Assembly (NCBI GenBank): GCA_028866655.1
Contig: JAGWHQ010000002.1
Span: 62,001-126,000, forward strand
Reading direction: 5' to 3'
DNA length: 64,000 nt
Source of the DNA: Nitrososphaerota archaeon
Lineage (GTDB): Archaea; Thermoproteota; Nitrososphaeria; Nitrososphaerales; Nitrosopumilaceae
A program made the position numbers and the translations under genes. Below are positions 17,557 through 26,146 of the stretch, piece by piece. The notes under the pieces were generated by a model that made no database searches, was not told where the DNA came from, and worked only from the letters and a program-made list of their open reading frames with translations. The stretch's first letter is position 1; each line of letters begins with the position of its first letter.

Positions 17557-18600
17557 TTAGTTAAGCGTTTCTGAATTTATGATTATTATTTTCATGGAAT
17601 CATTTCCTTGGTGGGCATAATCCAAAGCTTTTGCAGAATCTACAAGATCAAACTTGTGAGTGATCAATTTTTGTACGTTGATTATGCCTTGCTCTATCAT
17701 TCTAAATGCCTCGTTTGTATCATTTTCAGAAGCAGCATAACTTGGTGTAATTGTAATCTCTTTAGAGTAAACTTTGCTCATCTCAAGTGACATCTTGACA
17801 TCTTTTGTTGGAACTCCAAATAACATAACGGTGCCACCCTTTCTTACAAAATCAATTGCTTGTGCAATGGCATTTACATTTCCAGTTGCAACCATCGCAA
17901 TGTCTACTCCGCGGTTCTGCGTCTTTGCAAGAATTTTTTGATATGCGTTTGGATCATCTGATCTTATTGACTCTGTTATGCCAAATTTTTTGGCAAACTC
18001 TAACCTGAAATCATTAACATCTAGACAGAATATGTCTTCAACTCCATATGCTTTGCTTAGCATCAGATGCATCAGACCAGTTGGACCTGCACCTAAAATT
18101 GCAATCGAGTCTCCTTTCTTGAATTTTATTTTATTCCATGCTCTAACACAGCATGCAAGTGGTTCGATCATTGATGCCTCTTCAAAACTTACATGTTCTG
18201 GCAGTTTTATTACTCCACCATGTGATACGTTCCACTCAGGTACGATGAATTTTTCGGCTAGTCCACATGGTGAGAGGTTTGTCTCTGAATATTTCTGGCA
18301 CATGGTCTCATTTCCATGTGTGCAATAATGGCATGAATAGCATGGGACATGATGGTGCGTAAAGACCCTGTCACCTTTTTTGAAATTTGTTACACCCTCG
18401 CCTGTGGCAGAGACTATGCCTGACGGCTCGTGGCCAAGTCTCATGGATGGTTGGCTGTATTTTCCATAAATTTTTTCCAAGTCTGAACCGCATACTCCGC
18501 AGGCTTTCATGGATACTAGAATCTCGCCTTTGCCAACCAGGGGCTTTTCTACATTTTTTATCTGGACATCTGATGGTCCTGAAATATATGCTGCCTTCAT
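17557..18600 (-). CDS. Zinc-dependent MDR alcohol/polyol dehydrogenase
   Basis: 347 aa medium-chain dehydrogenase. Catalytic zinc site ACGVCGSDLE and GHEPSGIV; structural zinc site CYSCHYCTHGNETMC; NAD(P)-binding Rossmann motif ILGAGPTGLMHL. Closest in feel to threonine/sorbitol/galactitol dehydrogenases; substrate unknown. It sits upstream of the LsrF-like aldolase on the same strand, which suggests a joint sugar- or polyol-phosphate pathway. Confidence 0.82.
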   Translation of the reverse strand: MKAAYISGPSDVQIKNVEKPLVGKGEILVSMKACGVCGSDLEKIYGKYSQPSMRLGHEPSGIVSATGEGVTNFKKGDRVFTHHHVPCYSCHYCTHGNETMCQKYSETNLSPCGLAEKFIVPEWNVSHGGVIKLPEHVSFEEASMIEPLACCVRAWNKIKFKKGDSIAILGAGPTGLMHLMLSKAYGVEDIFCLDVNDFRLEFAKKFGITESIRSDDPNAYQKILAKTQNRGVDIAMVATGNVNAIAQAIDFVRKGGTVMLFGVPTKDVKMSLEMSKVYSKEITITPSYAASENDTNEAFRMIEQGIINVQKLITHKFDLVDSAKALDYAHQGNDSMKIIIINSETLN

Positions 18601-18742
18601 GATATGCCTGAAATAGAAATGACGTTTTATCTTTTCCGTAGTCTTGGTTTTTGATCTTATATGATCTGAAAAACAGAAAATGTGCTAGAATTTTCTACTC
18701 ACATGATTTCAATTAAATAGGACTTGTTTGTGAGTCACCAAC

Positions 18743-19273
18743 ATGGATTTGTGGCGCGATATAGAGACTGGACCGGAAGTACCATCTGTGATAAATGTCA
18801 TAGTGGAAATTCCAAAAGGTTCTCAAAATAAATATGAATATGATAAAAAAAGAGGAGTCATAAAATTAGACCGAGTTTTGTTTTCACCATTCTTCTATCC
18901 TGGAGAATACGGTATAATCCCACAAACATTTGCAGAAGATGGTGATCCAATGGATGCACTTGTACTTGTTACAAATCCAACTTATCCTGGTGTTCTAATT
19001 GAAGCACGTCCAATTGGTATGCTTAAGATGAAAGATGGTGGTGAAATGGATAACAAGATCTTGTGTGTTGCAAAAGATGATGTTAGATTTAACAATCTAA
19101 AAGACATTTCAGGACTTGACAAGCATTATCTCAAAGAAATCGGTCATTTTTTTGAAGTATACAAGCAACTTGAAGGTAAAAAAGTAGAGATACTTGGATG
19201 GGCAAATGCAGCAAGTGCAAAGAAAGAAGTGCTTGCTGGAATAAAACTATACCAAAAGACCTTCAAAAAGTAA
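18743..19273 (+). CDS. ppa: Inorganic pyrophosphatase, family I
   Basis: 176 aa soluble enzyme hydrolysing PPi to phosphate with Mg. The signature EDGDPMDALVL carries the metal-binding aspartates; YGIIPQTF and VCVAKDD-type blocks (LCVAKDDVRFN) are present. Preceded by box A CAATTAAATAGG about 27 nt before the ATG, so leaderless. Stand-alone gene. Confidence 0.95.
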   Translation: MDLWRDIETGPEVPSVINVIVEIPKGSQNKYEYDKKRGVIKLDRVLFSPFFYPGEYGIIPQTFAEDGDPMDALVLVTNPTYPGVLIEARPIGMLKMKDGGEMDNKILCVAKDDVRFNNLKDISGLDKHYLKEIGHFFEVYKQLEGKKVEILGWANAASAKKEVLAGIKLYQKTFKK

Positions 19274-19344
19274 CTATCTTCTAGTTCTCTGATAAATAAA
19301 ATCTAACAAAAATTGTATTAACTAGTGATTGGAAATGTCATATC

Positions 19345-19803
19345 ATGAATGAGGGTGACACTGCTCCGGATTTTGAACTTGCTGCAAGTGATGGCAGCCA
19401 AGTAAAACTAGGCTCATTTCGAGGAAAGAAAAGTGTCGTTTTGTGCTTTTATCCCAAGAACCACTTGTTTGCATGTCCATCAAAAAGAGTATTCCAGATG
19501 GCGCAAGCAACAATTGCAGCATATCCACAGATAAAAGAGCAAAATGCTGAACTCTTTGCCATATCTATCGATACGGTACCAGATCAGAAAAAATTTGTTG
19601 AAGAGTATGGTGTACCATATCTTCATCTCAGTGATGTTACCAAGGCTACCTGCAAGGTCTATGCTGGATTGAACATTGCTGGGCTTGCAAAACGTTCTAC
19701 TTTTATCATTGACAAAAATGGCAAAGTTTCAAAAATTTTCAGAGAAACCAGTCCTGAAAAACATGGTCAAGAAATAATTTTGGCATTGCAGAACTTGAAA
19801 TAA
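19345..19803 (+). CDS. Peroxiredoxin, Bcp/PrxQ-like, altered active-site motif
   Basis: 152 aa thioredoxin-fold peroxidase: [54 protein letters not shown]. The peroxidatic cysteine is Cys44, but the usual PxxxT/SxxC reads P-K-N-H-L-F-A-C, with Leu41 at the Thr/Ser position that normally hydrogen-bonds the peroxide. A second cysteine ([10 protein letters not shown]) may be the resolving residue. Box A 28 nt upstream of ATG. Confidence 0.85.
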   Translation: MNEGDTAPDFELAASDGSQVKLGSFRGKKSVVLCFYPKNHLFACPSKRVFQMAQATIAAYPQIKEQNAELFAISIDTVPDQKKFVEEYGVPYLHLSDVTKATCKVYAGLNIAGLAKRSTFIIDKNGKVSKIFRETSPEKHGQEIILALQNLK

Positions 19804-19857
19804 TTTCATTTTTGTAAATTCAATATATTTTTAAAGATGTGAGTTAAGACTTGATTT

Positions 19858-20409
19858 GTGCTAGATCTAGTAGCAAAGAAAATTTTCCTTACTAAAGGTA
19901 AGGGTGTACATCCTGACAGACTAACAAGTTTTGAGTATGCACTAAGAGATGCAGGAATTGCAGGAACAAATTTAGTTTTAATTTCTAGTATATTTCCACC
20001 AGGTTGCAAAGTAATCTCAAAAGCTGAAGGGTTGAAATTGATAAGGCCTGGAAGCGTAACTTTTGCAATATATTCTAGACAAGAGAGCAATGAGCCTCAC
20101 AGGTTGATGGCTGCTTCTGTTGGAATAGCAGAGCCAAAGGACAATACAAAATATGGATATCTTTCAGAATATGTCTCCTTTGGAGAGACTGAAAAAGAAG
20201 CAGGTGATTATGCTGAAGATATAGCAGCACAAATGCTTGCATCATCACTTGGAATATCTTTTGATGTAAACAAGAGCTGGGATGTAAAAAGACAACAGTG
20301 GAAGATATCTGGACAGATTTACAAGACTAGAAACATAACCCAGAGTGCTGTGGGAGATGCAAAGGGTCATTGGACTACAGTATTTACAGCAGCAGTGTTG
20401 ATTCTCTAA
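19858..20409 (+). CDS. pdaD: Pyruvoyl-dependent arginine decarboxylase
   Basis: 183 aa proenzyme that self-cleaves at the Ser-Ser bond in LVLISSIFPPG (Ser43/Ser44) to make the pyruvoyl cofactor, then converts arginine to agmatine. C-terminal half has GYLSEYVSFGETEKEAGDYAE and the usual end. GTG start with box A (ATATATTTTTAAA) about 27 nt upstream. Agmatine is the entry to polyamines and, in some archaea, to hypusine; two DHS-family genes are in the window. Confidence 0.92.
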   Translation: MLDLVAKKIFLTKGKGVHPDRLTSFEYALRDAGIAGTNLVLISSIFPPGCKVISKAEGLKLIRPGSVTFAIYSRQESNEPHRLMAASVGIAEPKDNTKYGYLSEYVSFGETEKEAGDYAEDIAAQMLASSLGISFDVNKSWDVKRQQWKISGQIYKTRNITQSAVGDAKGHWTTVFTAAVLIL

Positions 20410-20412
20410 ATT

Positions 20413-21600
20413 TTATCTTCTTTTCATGAATAGGTATACTGCAGCTCCACCTGCTGCAACTATGCCAATCAATGCATAAATGGAATAATCAGTAGGTGTG
20501 CTAGGGCTTGGTGATGTGATTGTTGTGTTACCTTGTCCTGATGATATGTCATTTGGAACACTAGAACCCAATGTCAGTGATGCTTGATCATTTGTAATTG
20601 ATGTGGTCTTTCCAAATAGGTATATTGCAGTAATTTGTTGTCCGTACTCTGGGTCTATTATCCAACCTGCTTTTGTCAGGTCTGCTGGAAGCTTTTGACC
20701 ATCCTTGAATGTAGTTGGTGCCAAATCTCCACCATGGCTTTCTACTCCCATTGTCTTGTTTGATATCACTGTGACATCTAGTATTGAATTCAAAGGAAAG
20801 AACCCTACGTCAAAGTAGCTTGATCTTTGAAGACTGCTGATACCAAGTAATTCAAGTGGTTTGACTGTGGTGACTTGGGTTTTGATTGGAATTTGTTTAG
20901 AGACTTGAAGTTGATATAATAATGCATTCTGTGCTGGTGTGATTGCAAATGTCACTGTAGAATTGGAATCTTGAGCAAGTGTTTGCGCTGCATTGAAAAA
21001 TCCACCATCATCACGAATCTGTTTTGGTATCAAAATGGCAGTTAGTCCATCAAATAGATATGAAGAGTCTTGTCTTGACATTGTATATACTACAGATATT
21101 GTCCTGTTACCTGATACAATACCTGATGTGCCAAGAGCATTGTTTAGCGCTCCTTTTGGATTTACGTATACGTTGTTAAATTGTGCATCTGTTGCAAATG
21201 CCTTGTTTATGTGATCAATGAGGTTGTCTCCAATCTGTTTTGCACTTGACTGGATTACTGTGATATTATAGCTTTCAATAAGTGCTGGTGAAATGATGTT
21301 AACCAAGATACATCCTTGGTCTTGAACTCCTTCAACACAGTTTTGTGCATTTGTAATGATGACTGATGATACATTTGTGGTATTTTGTATTCTTTCACTA
21401 AGATCTGCTGGTACTCGCATCTCAACTGGACTTGTTGATGCTAGTGTGATAAATGCAGTAGTCTTGTTCTGTACTTTTTCATCAACTAGTATGTGTGCTG
21501 TTTCACGATATGATGCAAGCTGTGGTTGCTGTGCATATGCTGAAACAAACGAAGTAATCAACAATGCAAAAATCATGGACAAAACAAGAAGGTTTTTCAA
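20413..21600 (-). CDS. Secreted, C-terminally membrane-anchored protein of unknown function
   Basis: 395 aa. Signal peptide (LLVLSMIFALLITSFVSAYA), a large extracytoplasmic region with two cysteines (NAQNCVEG and DQGCILV), a Ser/Thr/Pro-rich linker, and a final membrane helix (YALIGIVAAGGAAVYLFM) ending in KRR. No PEFG motif precedes the helix. TTG start at MKNLLVLSM, with CTTAATAG about 28 nt upstream. No enzyme motif recognised; probably a cell-surface protein. Confidence 0.75.
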   Translation of the reverse strand: MKNLLVLSMIFALLITSFVSAYAQQPQLASYRETAHILVDEKVQNKTTAFITLASTSPVEMRVPADLSERIQNTTNVSSVIITNAQNCVEGVQDQGCILVNIISPALIESYNITVIQSSAKQIGDNLIDHINKAFATDAQFNNVYVNPKGALNNALGTSGIVSGNRTISVVYTMSRQDSSYLFDGLTAILIPKQIRDDGGFFNAAQTLAQDSNSTVTFAITPAQNALLYQLQVSKQIPIKTQVTTVKPLELLGISSLQRSSYFDVGFFPLNSILDVTVISNKTMGVESHGGDLAPTTFKDGQKLPADLTKAGWIIDPEYGQQITAIYLFGKTTSITNDQASLTLGSSVPNDISSGQGNTTITSPSPSTPTDYSIYALIGIVAAGGAAVYLFMKRR

Positions 21601-21632
21601 TTATAGCAATTTTTTGAAATCTAACTATTAAG

Positions 21633-21809
21633 TTATTCTCTCAATTTTTCTATCTTTATTGCAAATCTCTGGAATGGCTCTTCCTTAAAGTGGTTCTTGC
21701 AGACAAGCATGGTCTGTTGTGGATCAGGTCCGCAATCATAAGTAATCAAATACGCTGGTTCTCTAGTGCAACATCTTGGGTATTTCACTTGGCAAGTAAT
21801 GGTCGTCAT
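21633..21809 (-). CDS. Small cysteine-rich protein, likely zinc-binding (58 aa)
   Basis: ATG ORF of 58 codons reading MTTITCQVKYPRCC at the start and MLVCKNHFKEEPF near the end. Six cysteines and a C-x2-H pair suggest one treble-clef-like zinc site. The C-terminal VCKNHFKE matches the ILCKEHYKEW of the protein at 25236 and the FLCAHH/LFCQYH ends of other small proteins in the window. TTTAGAT at 21830-21836 is a possible box A 25 nt upstream. Confidence 0.6.
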   Translation of the reverse strand: MTTITCQVKYPRCCTREPAYLITYDCGPDPQQTMLVCKNHFKEEPFQRFAIKIEKLRE

Positions 21810-21842
21810 AAAATAAAATAGTTCTCGATCTAAACTCTAGGT

Positions 21843-21935
21843 TTAAATTATAATGTAAACATAATGTCACTGACATCGGTTCAAACCGTAGGGGAACATT
21901 GCCTGGCAGTTGGGGGCGCTTGACTGCCAGGCGCT
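21843..21935 (+). ncRNA. Candidate structured RNA: GC-rich triple-hairpin segment
   Basis: Between pepF and the small cysteine-rich gene. Contains three adjacent inverted repeats: ATGTCA-C-TGACAT (21864-21876), CGGTT-CA-AACCG (21877-21888) and a perfect 10-bp stem GCCTGGCAGT/ACTGCCAGGC (21901-21910 with 21923-21932) enclosing a G-rich loop. On the plus strand a box A-like TTTAAATTATAA (21842-21853) lies about 27 nt before the second hairpin and T-rich sequence follows the last. GC content is far above the flanks. It could instead be a terminator for pepF on the minus strand. Confidence 0.35.
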
Positions 21936-23708
21936 TTAATTAATTACTTTACCAAGTCTTTCTGTTTGGTTTTTGATGTATTCAAAACCTTCTTGCCAGA
22001 AACTCTCTGATGTAATGTCAATTCCATGTTCTTTGAGAAGTTCTTCTGGTTTTTTGGAGCCTCCTGCAGCCAGGATATTGATATATGTTGAAGCAAATGA
22101 TCTTCCTTCCTTTCTATATCTCTGGTATAGGGACAGTGATAACAGGTTACCAAAAGAGTATGAATAGCAGTAAAATGGAGAGTGATAGAAGTGCGGAATA
22201 CACGTCCATTCTGTTCCAAAGTCTGGTGTCACATCCACAGAATTTCCAAACTGATCCTTTAGTGTCTTCATGTACTCTGATGTAATATCTTGAACCATGG
22301 CACCGCTACCAATTTTTTCATGTGCAGCTATCTCGAAGAGTGTAAAGTATGCCTGTCGCCCTACTGTGGCATACAAGTCATCCATGTGTTCTACCAGTAG
22401 GGATTGTTGTTCATTGTTTGAAGTCTGGTCTAGAATTTTATTGAATAGTAGCATCTCAGAAAATGTAGATGCTGTCTCAGCAAGAGGCAGTGGTGCTTCT
22501 GCAATAAATATTGATTTTTTTGATGCCGCAATGCTATGTATTGCATGTCCAAGCTCATGGGCTAAAGTGAATAAATCATTGGTTCTACCCTTGAAATTTA
22601 CTAGCACGTATGGCGTTATTTTCGGGGATATGGTACTACAAAATGCACCGCTTCTTTTCCCTGGTCTTATGGTAGAATCAACATGTCTTTGGACAAATAC
22701 TCTTTTTGCATATTCACTTAGCTGTGGACTGAAATCATTTAGTGTATCAAGGACAAGTTTCACAGCCTTGTCATAGTTGTATTTTTTTTCTTCTCTCTTC
22801 TGAATTGGTGCATAGATGTCATATCGGCGCAGTTTTTTCATCTTGAGAATACGTGCCTTTAACAAAAAGAATCTACGAAACACATCCGAGTTTTTCTTAC
22901 AGACAGAAAGAAGAGCATTAACTGTCTTATCATCTGTATCATTTCCAATGTTTCTGACTGATATTGGGGATGAATACCCACGTATCTGGATGCATTCATC
23001 TTTCCAGTTTGAAACTATGTTTTGATAAATCTCTCCGAGTACACCCTTGTTTTTGTCAAACTCTGATAATAGTGCCTTGTATGCAATCTCTCTTGTTTTT
23101 GGTTTGGGATTTCGGATTAGAACTGATAATTCTTCCCTGTTGTATCTTTTTGTCTTACCATCAATTTTTACCTCAAATGTGAATGCGTTTGTTATCTTGT
23201 CATAGATCTTGACAAGGGCAGAATGGCCTGTAACATCTAGTGTATTGATTATTCTCTCTTCTGGTTCGGTAAGGGAATATTTTGCAAGTAATCTTTTATA
23301 TCTTAAAAATTCGTACAGTTCTCCTGATGATTTCATCAGTCTCTGGGCATTTTTCTCGTCTAGCTGTTTTTTCCACCATTGGTCAAAAAACAGGGTCTGG
23401 TTTTCTAACTGTGCGCCTAACTTGCGCATCTTTGAAACCAATGATGTAGCCTTGTCTGACTGGGTATCTGATGAATACTCTAATGATGCGTAACCTGAAA
23501 CTCGACCAAATTGCTCTGTAATTTCCTCCAAGGTGTGAAGCATGGACATGAATTTTTTCTCAGATATTGTGGGCTTGAGTATTTTCTTGTTCTTTTCAAA
23601 GTTTTTGACGTCTTTTTGAATTGCCTCAAGTCGTTTGGTAAACTGGGGTGATTCTGGATCCTTTACAAGTTCGCTTAAATCCCATTTTTCTTCTCTGAAA
23701 AGTTGCAT
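21936..23708 (-). CDS. pepF: Oligoendopeptidase F-like M3 metallopeptidase
   Basis: 590 aa cytoplasmic peptidase of family M3. Zinc motif HELGHAIH with a downstream glutamate in the PLPLAETASTFSE block; KRSGAFCSTI and the C-terminal YCYSYSFGNLLSLSLY substrate region match PepF. ATG at 23708 (MQLFREEKWDLSELV) was chosen: box A GTATTTTAAG about 28 nt upstream; a longer in-frame extension to 23846 looks untranslated. Cleaves short peptides, perhaps products of the proteasome or of the peptide importer. Confidence 0.92.
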   Translation of the reverse strand: MQLFREEKWDLSELVKDPESPQFTKRLEAIQKDVKNFEKNKKILKPTISEKKFMSMLHTLEEITEQFGRVSGYASLEYSSDTQSDKATSLVSKMRKLGAQLENQTLFFDQWWKKQLDEKNAQRLMKSSGELYEFLRYKRLLAKYSLTEPEERIINTLDVTGHSALVKIYDKITNAFTFEVKIDGKTKRYNREELSVLIRNPKPKTREIAYKALLSEFDKNKGVLGEIYQNIVSNWKDECIQIRGYSSPISVRNIGNDTDDKTVNALLSVCKKNSDVFRRFFLLKARILKMKKLRRYDIYAPIQKREEKKYNYDKAVKLVLDTLNDFSPQLSEYAKRVFVQRHVDSTIRPGKRSGAFCSTISPKITPYVLVNFKGRTNDLFTLAHELGHAIHSIAASKKSIFIAEAPLPLAETASTFSEMLLFNKILDQTSNNEQQSLLVEHMDDLYATVGRQAYFTLFEIAAHEKIGSGAMVQDITSEYMKTLKDQFGNSVDVTPDFGTEWTCIPHFYHSPFYCYSYSFGNLLSLSLYQRYRKEGRSFASTYINILAAGGSKKPEELLKEHGIDITSESFWQEGFEYIKNQTERLGKVIN

Positions 23709-23878
23709 CTGGTTCAAACTTGGGTTTCTTCTTAAAATACTATGTGAAAAGTATTGTTTTGGTTTTACAATTGTGTATTGTTTGGTAATCCAATATTTGT
23801 TCTGAAACAATTGTAGTAGATTATCAAATGTACAAATCATGCACACGTCTTAAATATTAAAAATGTGTAATAGATGCC

Positions 23879-23998
23879 ATGAGCATGACAGCATGGCATT
23901 GTTATAGATGTAACCTGACCTTCAAAGAAAAGTCACATGTTGTTATGCATAAAGAAATTTCAAGACATGATGCACGGGAAGTAGAAATTCCAGAATAG
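23879..23998 (+). CDS. Single C2H2 zinc-finger micro-protein (39 aa)
   Basis: A 39-codon ATG ORF whose centre, CYRCNLTFKEKSHVVMH then KEISRH, fits C-x2-C-x3-F-x5-(V)-x2-H-x5-H, i.e. a textbook classical C2H2 finger (Cys8, Cys11, His24, His30). A box A TAAATATTA at 23851-23859 lies 24-30 nt before the two possible ATGs (23879, 23885). It is free-standing between divergent pepF and the DHS-like gene. Function unknown; nucleic-acid binding is plausible but unproven. Confidence 0.65.
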   Translation: MSMTAWHCYRCNLTFKEKSHVVMHKEISRHDAREVEIPE

Positions 23999-24090
23999 AG
24001 TTTCTACTTTTTATTTTTGTCCTGAAATTTTCGAGTTTTTACAAGTAAATCCTTGCAAGTATTTATAACCCAAAATTGAGTTAGTCGTTC

Positions 24091-25161
24091 GTGGACCATC
24101 ATAATTTCAAGGGAAAAGACATTCCACATTTGAAGATAAAACCCAATATGGGTATTGATGATCTAGTAGAAATTTTTGCAAGTACAGGTTATAACGCAAG
24201 ACAGCTTGGAGATGCTGCAAAATTATACTGTAAGATGATTGAAGATGATGCCACCATATGTCTCACAGTTGCTGGTGCAATGACTCCGGTGGGGTTTGGA
24301 GGCTTGTTCAAATCATTGATAGAGCGTGGTTTTGTTGATTGGATAGTCTCAACTGGTGCAAATGTATACCATGAGGATCACTTTGCATGGAATTTGCCTG
24401 TGAAACAAGGACACTTTGAGGTGGATGACATGGTACTATACGAGAAAGATATAGTCAGAATTCGTGATGTATACATCAAAGGAGAGGAAACCCTCAAGGC
24501 TGAAGACCAGATTGTCCAGAAAATGTTTACAAAAAGCCTGGTTGACAAACCGTTTACTACTGCTGAATTCTGTAATGAAATGGGCAAGTATTCCAAGCAG
24601 CATTCTAAAAATCCAGAACGTAGCTTTGTTGTAACCGCGTATGATTATGATGTTCCTGTTTACATATCTACGCTGAAGGACTCTTCACTTGCACTAGACT
24701 TGGCTCCATTACGACTTGAAAATAAAATGTATAATCTTGATTTTGTACGAGAAATAATTGAGCAAGCTGCAATATTATATAATTCAAAAAAGTCGGGAAT
24801 TTTGGAGTTGGGTGGAGGTGTACCAAAGAACACTGCACAACAAACAGGTCCTCTACTAGATCAGATACTTGGTTTGGGGCACGGCGGTCAAAATTATATT
24901 ATTCAAATCACTGATGCACGACCTGATACTGGTGGTCTCTCTGGAGCAACATTGCAAGAGGGAAAGAGTTGGGGTAAGGTAAAAGATGCACATGAAGATG
25001 TAATAATGGTATACACTGATGCAACTATCGCATTTCCAATACTCTGTCTTTATGCACTAAGCAATGAAAAACCACGAAAACCAAAGAGATTGTATAAAAA
25101 ATTACCAGCGTACTATGAAGGTCTATCTAAAGCATACTTCGACAAAAAACGCAAGATCTAG
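24091..25161 (+). CDS. Deoxyhypusine synthase-family protein, SpeY/homospermidine-type
   Basis: 356 aa. Shares the DHS fold and imine lysine (GGGVPKN) but replaces the true-DHS block TAQEFDGSxSGA by ITDARPDTGGLSGATLQEGKSW, a pattern I associate with the bacterial and archaeal DHS-like polyamine enzymes rather than eIF5A-modifying DHS. Likely transfers an aminobutyl group from a polyamine to another amine; substrate unproven. GTG start; box A TTTATAA centred 27 nt upstream. Paralogue of the gene at 345-1283. Confidence 0.8.
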   Translation: MDHHNFKGKDIPHLKIKPNMGIDDLVEIFASTGYNARQLGDAAKLYCKMIEDDATICLTVAGAMTPVGFGGLFKSLIERGFVDWIVSTGANVYHEDHFAWNLPVKQGHFEVDDMVLYEKDIVRIRDVYIKGEETLKAEDQIVQKMFTKSLVDKPFTTAEFCNEMGKYSKQHSKNPERSFVVTAYDYDVPVYISTLKDSSLALDLAPLRLENKMYNLDFVREIIEQAAILYNSKKSGILELGGGVPKNTAQQTGPLLDQILGLGHGGQNYIIQITDARPDTGGLSGATLQEGKSWGKVKDAHEDVIMVYTDATIAFPILCLYALSNEKPRKPKRLYKKLPAYYEGLSKAYFDKKRKI

Positions 25162-25235
25162 TATTTTTTTCACGTAAATTAATCACATCAGACCTAAAAG
25201 AATGTTTAAAATAAAATCAAAAGATAGTTGCCTAT

Positions 25236-25448
25236 CTAGAATCTGCTGAATCTTGCTTTTTCTGTATCTCTATCGTCCTTTGTTGCCTTTTTCCATTCTT
25301 TGTAATGTTCCTTACAAAGGATTGCCTTTTTCAAACCGTGTGGTATGTCCACTCCAGTCCCATCTACCTTTGAGGCAGTAAGAGAACGAACACCGTCATT
25401 GTCACAGCCCGTGACACTACATTTTGCACCTTTTGATATGAGGCCCAT
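25236..25448 (-). CDS. Small zinc-binding protein (70 aa)
   Basis: Reads MGLISKGAKCSVTGCDNDG and, near the end, AILCKEHYKEWKK: C-x4-C plus C-x2-H, a treble-clef-like arrangement. Charged C-terminus (DDRDTEKARF). ATG 25448 is preferred over the distal GTG 25466 because the box A TATAAT on the minus strand (25468-25475) is centred about 24 nt upstream of it. One of several small C..C/CxxH proteins here; function unknown. Confidence 0.75.
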   Translation of the reverse strand: MGLISKGAKCSVTGCDNDGVRSLTASKVDGTGVDIPHGLKKAILCKEHYKEWKKATKDDRDTEKARFSRF

Positions 25449-25572
25449 GAGAGTTCTAAAACGCACTATTATATCAGATTTTTTGATATTTTGTTAAAAA
25501 TATGCAAAATCTTGTCAGGCATGCTCTTAGATACATGGTATAAATTATTGTTAGATATGTGGCTGATATCGT

Positions 25573-26145
25573 ATGCTTAACAACTTTAGAGAAGGTCTAA
25601 AACCTGCACTGCAAAACATTGGTAAAGTTTTTGCTTCAACAGGTCTATCTGCAAATTTCTGGACTGCTGTAGGATTGTGTTTTGCATTTGCATCTGCGAT
25701 AGTTTATGCAATTCATCTTGATTATTCTTTTATTTTGGGTGGAGTCTTGTTGCTTGTTTCTGGATTTTTTGATATTGTTGATGGTCAAGTTGCTCGCATT
25801 ACTGGAAAGACCTCTAAAAAAGGAGCATTCCTTGATTCTGTATTTGATAAGATTGCTGAAGTTGCAATATTTATTGGAATTTTAATTGGCGGATATCAAC
25901 AAGGATATCTTGTACTGCTTGCAATAGGTCTCTCTTTGCTTGTTAGTTATACAAGAGCAAGAGCTGAATCACTTGGAGTTCAACTCCAAGGCATTGGCAT
26001 AGGTGAGCGTGCAGAAAGATTACTTGTGATTGCAATAATTGGAATGATTGGTTTTCTCAATTATGCTGTAGTAATTGTCGCAATAATTGCAGGAATTACA
26101 TTTGTTCAGAGAATAATAACAACAGCTCGTGGAATAAAAGACTAG
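25573..26145 (+). CDS. CDP-alcohol phosphatidyltransferase, probable archaetidylinositol-phosphate synthase
   Basis: 190 aa integral membrane enzyme. The family motif DGQVARITGKTSKKGAFLDS then VFDK fits DGxxAR(x8)Gx3Dx3D, with all metal/catalytic aspartates present. Several hydrophobic helices flank it. In archaea this family joins CDP-archaeol and inositol-1-phosphate; ino1 in the same window supports that role. Ends 1 bp before the convergent rps26e stop. Box A GGTATAAATTA about 30 nt upstream. Confidence 0.85.
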   Translation: MLNNFREGLKPALQNIGKVFASTGLSANFWTAVGLCFAFASAIVYAIHLDYSFILGGVLLLVSGFFDIVDGQVARITGKTSKKGAFLDSVFDKIAEVAIFIGILIGGYQQGYLVLLAIGLSLLVSYTRARAESLGVQLQGIGIGERAERLLVIAIIGMIGFLNYAVVIVAIIAGITFVQRIITTARGIKD

Positions 26146-26146
26146 A

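Noticed and set aside
21877-21888. GGTTCAAACC as part of a tRNA T arm.
   Set aside because: The loop is too small, and no acceptor, D or anticodon stem can be built around it.
22297-22776. A 159-codon open frame antisense to pepF.
   Set aside because: Shadow of the pepF coding frame; no homology-like blocks or start signals.
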